64,000 nt of DNA from the NCBI RefSeq assembly GCF_014652915.1, contig NZ_BMZS01000011.1:124001-188000 (forward strand), written 5' to 3'. Positions 60,026-64,000 of the stretch are shown one piece after another. A program made the position numbers and the translations under genes. This stretch comes from Thalassobaculum fulvum. GTDB taxonomy: Bacteria; Pseudomonadota; Alphaproteobacteria; Thalassobaculales; Thalassobaculaceae. Numbering within the stretch: position 1 is the stretch's first letter; each line of letters begins with the position of its first letter. A model generated the notes under the pieces. It saw nothing but the letters and a program-made list of their open reading frames with translations, was not told where the DNA came from and did not search any database.

Positions 60026-60600
60026 GCGGCCGGCCCGGTCCACTCGCTGACCACCTGCTCCAGGGTCGGGCGCGGGCGCTCGTTCGGCGGGGTCATCGGC
60101 GTGCCGATGTAGATGAAGCCGATGATCTCGGTCTCCGGCGCGTGGCCCAACGCCTTGCGGACCTCGGGGTGGAAGGCCGGCCACTCGGTCAGCCACTGGG
60201 CGACGAAGCCGCTGGCGTGGGCCGCTACGAGGATGTTCTGGCACAGCGCGCCGCCCGACAGCTGCTGCTCCATCACCGGGATCTTCGGGTGGTGCGGGTC
60301 GATCCGCGCGGTCACCGCCAGCAGGATCGGCGCGCGCTGCGGGCGCAGGCGCTCGGCCTCGACCAGCCGCTCCTCGGCGCCCGGGTTGTCGGCCGCGTAG
60401 ATCTTCGCCAGCACCTCGCCGAGCGCCTTCTGGCCGGCCTTGCGCAGCACCTGGATGCGCCAGGGGCCGAGCTTGCCGTGGTCGGGCACCCGGATGCCGG
60501 CGCCCAGGATCTTGTCCAGGGTGGCGTCGTCCGGCCCCGGCTCACCCATGTCCTTGGCGACGACAGAGCGGCGGGTGAGGAGCAGGTCGATGGTGTCCAT
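60022..60600 (-). CDS. Nitroreductase-family FMN oxidoreductase
   Basis: A 192-residue protein of the YdjA-like, minimal nitroreductase type. The FMN site begins LLLTRRSVVAKDMGEPG (the RRS arginines bind the phosphate), with GAGIRVPDHGKLGPWRI and a C-terminal GFIYIGTPMTPPNERPRP. It probably reduces quinones or nitro compounds with NAD(P)H as a dimer. The ATG at 60600 fits. It is divergent from the isochorismatase-fold gene across 86 bp. Confidence 0.9.
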   Translation of the reverse strand: MDTIDLLLTRRSVVAKDMGEPGPDDATLDKILGAGIRVPDHGKLGPWRIQVLRKAGQKALGEVLAKIYAADNPGAEERLVEAERLRPQRAPILLAVTARIDPHHPKIPVMEQQLSGGALCQNILVAAHASGFVAQWLTEWPAFHPEVRKALGHAPETEIIGFIYIGTPMTPPNERPRPTLEQVVSEWTGPAA

Positions 60601-60686
60601 GGGGCGTGATCTCCGTCGGGTTCCGGGCGAACATAGGGGCTCGTGCCGCCGCGTCAAAGCCGGCGAAATCCGAAAAGGGGGTCTGC

Positions 60687-61298
60687 ATGCCCGGAACTGC
60701 CGAGTCCGATACCGTCGTCCTGGCGATTCACTATCAGAACGAGAACTGCCACCCCGACGGCAAGGTCGGGATCGGCATCGGCGAGGACCGGGCCTGGAGC
60801 GAGCAGCGCCTGGCGGCGGCGAAGCGGCTGTTCGCGGCGGCCCGGGGCGCCGGGGTGCCGATCGTCCACACCCGCCTGGCGTTTCCGGCCGACATGCGCA
60901 CGGTGATCGCCAACACCCCGGTGTTCCGCCGGTTCGTCGAGATCGGCGCCTGGCTCGAGGGCAGCTGGGGGGCGGAATTCCTCGACGGGCTCGGGCCGGA
61001 GGACGGCGAGGCGGTGGTGACCCACACCCGCAACAACGTTTTCCACAACTCGATCCTGGACGAGGTGCTGTTTCCCCTGCGGCCGCGCCGGCTGGTGATC
61101 TGCGGGGTGTCGACGGCCTACGCGGTCGACCACGCGGTGCGGCACGCCGCCGATCTCGGCTACGACGTGACGGTCGCGGCCGACGCCTGCTCGACCGCTA
61201 CCCTGCGCCAGCATGAGGCCACCCTGGAGACCCTGAAGCTGCTGGCCGCGATCGCCACGGTCGACGAGATCGTGGCGGAGTTCCGGCGTCTCGGGTAA
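60687..61298 (+). CDS. Isochorismatase-fold protein lacking the usual catalytic residues
   Basis: A 203-residue protein of the isochorismatase-like fold. The usual first aspartate is replaced by histidine (LAIHYQNEN, H15), the usual lysine position reads THTRNN, and the usual catalytic cysteine position reads GVSTAYAVDHA. It matches family members annotated as isochorismatase-like (CHPDGKVGIGIG, CGVSTAYAVDHAVRHAADLGY). Classical Cys-dependent hydrolysis is therefore unlikely. The ATG at 60687 follows an AGGGGG site. Confidence 0.85.
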   Translation: MPGTAESDTVVLAIHYQNENCHPDGKVGIGIGEDRAWSEQRLAAAKRLFAAARGAGVPIVHTRLAFPADMRTVIANTPVFRRFVEIGAWLEGSWGAEFLDGLGPEDGEAVVTHTRNNVFHNSILDEVLFPLRPRRLVICGVSTAYAVDHAVRHAADLGYDVTVAADACSTATLRQHEATLETLKLLAAIATVDEIVAEFRRLG

Positions 61299-61375
61299 AC
61301 TGTTCGCACCCGTCAAAACGACGGCACGACACGGCCCCGAAACCGAGGCCCCCGAAAGAATTTCGGAGATCCGCC

Positions 61376-61609
61376 ATGACCCGATCCGCATCCGTCCGCC
61401 TGATCCGCATCGTCGCCGCGGCGATCGCGCTCGCCGCTGCCGCCGGCTGCACGCCCGTCGCCATGGGAGTCGGCGCTGCCGCCTTCAACGCGCCGCAGGC
61501 GGTGACCGGCCGCAACAGCTTCTACTGGATCGACCGGACCTTCGGACGCTCCTGTTCCGACGTCAGTTACTTCGACCGCCCGGTCCGCTGCGTCAACGAC
61601 CGCAGCTAG
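61376..61609 (+). CDS. Small secreted lipoprotein
   Basis: A 77-residue protein. The signal is MTRSASVRLIRIVAAAIALA with lipobox AAAAGC (lipidated Cys at about residue 25). The mature part (NSFYWIDRTFGRSCSDVSY, RCVNDRS) has two further cysteines, perhaps a disulfide. No known family. A hairpin, CGTCGC-TGCG-GCGACG (61642-61657), follows at 33 bp and may end the transcript. Confidence 0.75.
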   Translation: MTRSASVRLIRIVAAAIALAAAAGCTPVAMGVGAAAFNAPQAVTGRNSFYWIDRTFGRSCSDVSYFDRPVRCVNDRS

Positions 61610-61699
61610 ATCCGGCACGCCGGTGAGCGGCCGCGCCCCGGCGTCGCTGCGGCGACGACCTATGCCTGCGCTCGACGATTGTTGACTCGCATCATTAAA

Positions 61700-61716
61700 T
61701 TTATGTATTGCATAAA
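61700..61716 (+). promoter_or_regulatory. Inverted repeat at the start of the DUF2975/XRE cassette
   Basis: TTTATG (61700-61705), TATTG, CATAAA (61711-61716): perfect 6-bp arms ending 3 bp before the ATG at 61720. A TTGACT lies at 61682-61687. A good candidate operator for the XRE protein encoded two genes on. Confidence 0.5.
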
Positions 61717-61719
61717 CTC

Positions 61720-62289
61720 ATGAGCATCATCGACCCCGTCTCCGACGATCCCGAAGCGACCCGCCGCCGGCTGGTCCGGTTTGCCGGCGTGCTGCGCTGG
61801 CTGCTGCTGGCCGCCGCCGCCGCAATTCCGCTGGCCGTCGCCCTGGTGGCGGCGCTGGCGCCGGACTGGGTGCTGAACCAGGCGGGCATGGCCGGGTTGC
61901 CGGTGGAGCGGGCGCTGGCAGAGCCGTGGCGGCTGCGGGCGGCGTTCGTGGTCGGGGTGGTGCCGGGCCTGGTGGTCGTCTGGGGGATGGTGCGGCTGGC
62001 CACGCTGTTCGAGCGGATCGCCCGGGGCGAGGTGTTCTCGGAGGCCGGCGCCCGGGCCCTGCGCGACTTTGCGCTGGCGGTGCTGGTGCAGGCGGCGCTG
62101 AAGCCGGTGGCCCATACCCTGTCGGTGCTGGTGCTGACCATCGCGAACCCGCCGGGCCAGCGGCAACTGGCGATCGCGCTCGGCTCCGACGACGTCGCCG
62201 CGGTGCTGATCGGGCTGGTGTTCCTGGCGGTCGCCTGGGTCCTGCGCGAGGGCCGGCGGATCGCCGACGAGAACGCGTTGATGATCTGA
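61720..62289 (+). CDS. DUF2975-family membrane protein
   Basis: A 189-residue protein with four membrane helices (VLRWLLLAAAAAIPLAVALV, FVVGVVPGLVVVWGMVRL, two more). The motif ERIARGEVFSEAGARALRDF between helices 2 and 3 is typical of the family. Members are almost always paired with a small XRE-type regulator gene, as here (15 bp downstream). Function unknown. The ATG at 61720 is used; no ribosome site is seen, so the mRNA may be leaderless. Confidence 0.85.
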   Translation: MSIIDPVSDDPEATRRRLVRFAGVLRWLLLAAAAAIPLAVALVAALAPDWVLNQAGMAGLPVERALAEPWRLRAAFVVGVVPGLVVVWGMVRLATLFERIARGEVFSEAGARALRDFALAVLVQAALKPVAHTLSVLVLTIANPPGQRQLAIALGSDDVAAVLIGLVFLAVAWVLREGRRIADENALMI

Positions 62290-62304
62290 CCGGCGGCCCG
62301 GGGC

Positions 62305-62529
62305 ATGCGGATCGTCGTCAGGCTCGACGTCATGCTGGCGCGTCGCAAGATGCGCTCGAAGGATCTGGCCGAGCGGATCGGGATCAGCGAGACCAACCTG
62401 TCGCTGCTGAAGTCCGGCAAGGTGAAGGGCATCCGGTTCGCCACCCTCGAGAGGCTGTGCGAGGCGCTGGACTGCCGGCCGGGCGATCTGCTGGACGTCG
62501 AGCCGGGGCCGGGATCGGAGGAGCCATGA
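62305..62529 (+). CDS. Small XRE-family transcriptional regulator
   Basis: A 74-residue protein that is nearly all helix-turn-helix: RSKDLAERIGISETNLSLLK (helices 2-3), then FATLERLCEALDCRPGDLLD. This is the YozG-like partner of DUF2975 proteins. It may bind the inverted repeat at 61700-61716 upstream of its own operon. The ATG at 62305 lies 15 bp after the DUF2975 stop. Confidence 0.92.
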   Translation: MRIVVRLDVMLARRKMRSKDLAERIGISETNLSLLKSGKVKGIRFATLERLCEALDCRPGDLLDVEPGPGSEEP

Positions 62530-62720
62530 CCGCGCTGCGTGCCTTGGCCGTGCTGGCCGTCGGTCTGCTTGCGGCCGCCTGCAGCGACACCGTGCCGACA
62601 CGCCGGGCGCTTGCCGATCTCGCCCGCAGCGCCTGCCGGGGTGTCGGTTCCTGCACGGTGGTGTGCGGCGACGGCTCGACCCTCGACGGCCGGCCGGTCG
62701 CGGCCCGCTGCCGCCCCTGA
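62526..62720 (+). CDS. Small lipoprotein
   Basis: A 64-residue protein with a lipobox (LLAAAC, Cys at about residue 19) and four cysteines in the mature part (CRGVGSCTVVCGDG, RCRP), suggesting disulfides. The ATG overlaps the XRE gene stop (ATGA), so it is the third gene of the cassette. Only 7 bp separate it from the convergent Bcr/CflA gene. No known family. Confidence 0.75.
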   Translation: MTALRALAVLAVGLLAAACSDTVPTRRALADLARSACRGVGSCTVVCGDGSTLDGRPVAARCRP

Positions 62721-62727
62721 CCCGGTT

Positions 62728-63936
62728 CTAGTCCGCGGCGCGGTTCAGGCGGTCCAGGCCGAAGCGGGCGACGAAGGCCAGGACGCAGCACGCCGCCACC
62801 ACCGCGCACATCGCCAGCGGGGTGCCGTCGTGCAGCAGGCCGACCAGGGCGCTGGCGCCGGCGCCCAGGCCGAACCGGACCGCGCCGAACAGCGCCGAGG
62901 CGGCGCCGGCGCTGGCCGGGAACCGGCCCATCAGCCGGGCGGTGCAGTTGGCGGCGACCGGGGTCTGCACCCCGACCACCAGCAGCAGTGGCACCGCTAC
63001 CCCCCACAGCCCGCCGAAGCCGGTCGCGCCGGCCGCCAGCAGCGCCGTGCCGCCGATCGCCGCCAGGACGATCGACAGCCGGGTGATGCGCCGCAGCCCG
63101 GCCTGCCCGACGTATCGGGCGTTCAGGCCGGAGGCGATCAGCAGTGCGGCGACGTTGGCGCCGAACAGCGCCCCGTACCACTGCGGCGGTACGCCGAAAT
63201 ACTCGATGTAAACGAACGGCGTGCCGGTGATGTAGGCGAACATGGCGGCGCTGGTGAAGGCGCCGGATGCCAGGTCGGCGAGCGCGTGCCGGTCGGCCAG
63301 GAGCCGGCCGTACGCCCCGAACGCGCCGAGCAGCCGGATCCCGGCCCGGGCCGAGGGCGGCAGGGATTCCGGCAGCAGGGTCAGGGTCGCCAGCAACCCG
63401 GCCGCCCCGAACGCCGCCAGCACATGGAAGATCGTGCGCCAGTCGGCGACCAGCAGGATCTGGCCGCCGATCGTGGGCGCGGCCAGCGGCGCGACCGCCA
63501 TCACCATCGCCATCAGCGACAGTGCCCGGGCGGCGCCCTCGGTCGAGAACAGGTCCTTGGCGACCGCCCGCGCCAGCGCCGAGGCCGCCCCGCCGCCGAT
63601 CGCCTGCAGCAGCCGGCCCACGGTCAGGGTGCCGATGCCGTCGGCCGCCGCGCACAGGATCGAGGCGAGCAGGAACAACGCCAGCCCGGCCGCGATCACC
63701 GGCCGCCGCCCGAACCGGTCGGAGATCGGTCCGTAGACCAGCATGCCGAGCGCGAAGCCGAGCAGGAACACGGTGATGGTCTGCTGCACCTCGGCGGCCG
63801 GGGCGGCGAGGCTCGCGGCGATGTCCGGCAGGCTCGGCAGGTACATGTCGACCGCCAGCGGCCCGACCATCACCAGCGAGCCGAGCAGCACGATCAGCGA
63901 CCGGCCCGGGGCCGTGGGCGAGGCGGGGGTCGTCAT
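62728..63936 (-). CDS. Bcr/CflA-family multidrug efflux MFS transporter
   Basis: A 402-residue protein with twelve membrane helices. The MFS signature after helix 2 is GPISDRFGRRPVIAAG, and DMYLPSLPDIAA in helix 1 is characteristic of Bcr/CflA drug:proton antiporters. It exports drugs such as bicyclomycin or chloramphenicol across the inner membrane; specificity is not predictable. The start is ATG at 63936. Nothing more can be called in the last 64 bp of the window. Confidence 0.93.
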   Translation of the reverse strand: MTTPASPTAPGRSLIVLLGSLVMVGPLAVDMYLPSLPDIAASLAAPAAEVQQTITVFLLGFALGMLVYGPISDRFGRRPVIAAGLALFLLASILCAAADGIGTLTVGRLLQAIGGGAASALARAVAKDLFSTEGAARALSLMAMVMAVAPLAAPTIGGQILLVADWRTIFHVLAAFGAAGLLATLTLLPESLPPSARAGIRLLGAFGAYGRLLADRHALADLASGAFTSAAMFAYITGTPFVYIEYFGVPPQWYGALFGANVAALLIASGLNARYVGQAGLRRITRLSIVLAAIGGTALLAAGATGFGGLWGVAVPLLLVVGVQTPVAANCTARLMGRFPASAGAASALFGAVRFGLGAGASALVGLLHDGTPLAMCAVVAACCVLAFVARFGLDRLNRAAD

Positions 63937-64000
63937 ACGGTCTCCGCAGCGGAAGCAGGGGCGGCACCGGATAGCACGCGCAGTCGGCTCTCGACGACCG

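Noticed and set aside
1-64000. CRISPR arrays, insertion sequences, prophage genes, rRNA
   Set aside because: No regularly spaced repeats, transposase, integrase or phage structural genes, or rRNA stretches were seen on either strand.

Overview
The window is GC-rich, densely packed chromosomal DNA of an alphaproteobacterium, most likely from the Rhodospirillales. The reasons are the Coq7-type ubiquinone hydroxylase, an alphaproteobacterial-type HNH nuclease, tripartite tricarboxylate transporter genes, an Aer-like receptor ending in a PilZ-like domain, and many 4-bp ATGA overlaps between genes. The genus is an inference. I see no insertion sequence, prophage, CRISPR array or rRNA. The only RNA gene found is a tRNA-Leu(CAA).

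Layout, left half. Positions 1-9.3 kb hold the start of gpmI, a truncated haemoglobin, a leftward operon (FAD subunit, fused [2Fe-2S]/molybdenum subunit, 6-hydroxynicotinate-reductase-like protein, UPF0280 protein) and, divergent from it, three tandem secreted von Willebrand A (DUF1194) genes. At 9.5-12.2 kb a TauD-type dioxygenase and a Baeyer-Villiger-type flavin monooxygenase are divergent. At 12.3-15.3 kb lies a polar amino-acid ABC importer. At 15.5-18.2 kb cobQ overlaps a GGDEF cyclase gene. At 18.3-24.4 kb are an unrecognised protein, a class III CoA transferase, two MarR regulators, an EmrA-like adaptor without EmrB, and a histidine kinase. At 24.6-30.4 kb are cysE, an HD-GYP-type protein, a periplasmic glucan protein, glyoxalase I, a serine hydrolase and a membrane protein.

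Layout, right half. At 30.5-36.1 kb are an O-methyltransferase, a GlxA-type regulator, a deacetylase-family hydrolase, a Met-rich multicopper oxidase and a small secreted protein. At 36.3-42.8 kb are an RraA-like protein, the Aer/PilZ receptor, the tRNA, a redoxin/2OG-oxygenase fusion, and a rightward run of YqaA, DsbB and Coq7. At 42.7-46.2 kb is a MarR-TctC-TctB-TctA operon. At 46.4-54.3 kb are an HNH nuclease, an esterase, gluQRS, a metallophosphatase, a fused methyltransferase, leuA (with a possible leader peptide and hairpin) and lpxR. At 54.5-64 kb are a lactonase-like hydrolase, a Lon-family protease, a methyltransferase, small envelope proteins, a nitroreductase, an isochorismatase-fold protein lacking the usual catalytic residues, a DUF2975/XRE/lipoprotein cassette and a Bcr/CflA efflux pump.

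Cross-cutting observations. A palindromic element built from two inverted half-units occurs in six intergenic gaps, four of them between convergent genes. All three MarR genes have an inverted repeat at a recognisable sigma70-like promoter, and two of them look leaderless. Three genes point to cyclic-di-GMP signalling (GGDEF, HD-GYP, PilZ). The best candidate for an under-described system is the molybdenum hydroxylase / 6-hydroxynicotinate reductase / UPF0280 operon. The DUF1194 triplet and the dispersed palindromic element come next.
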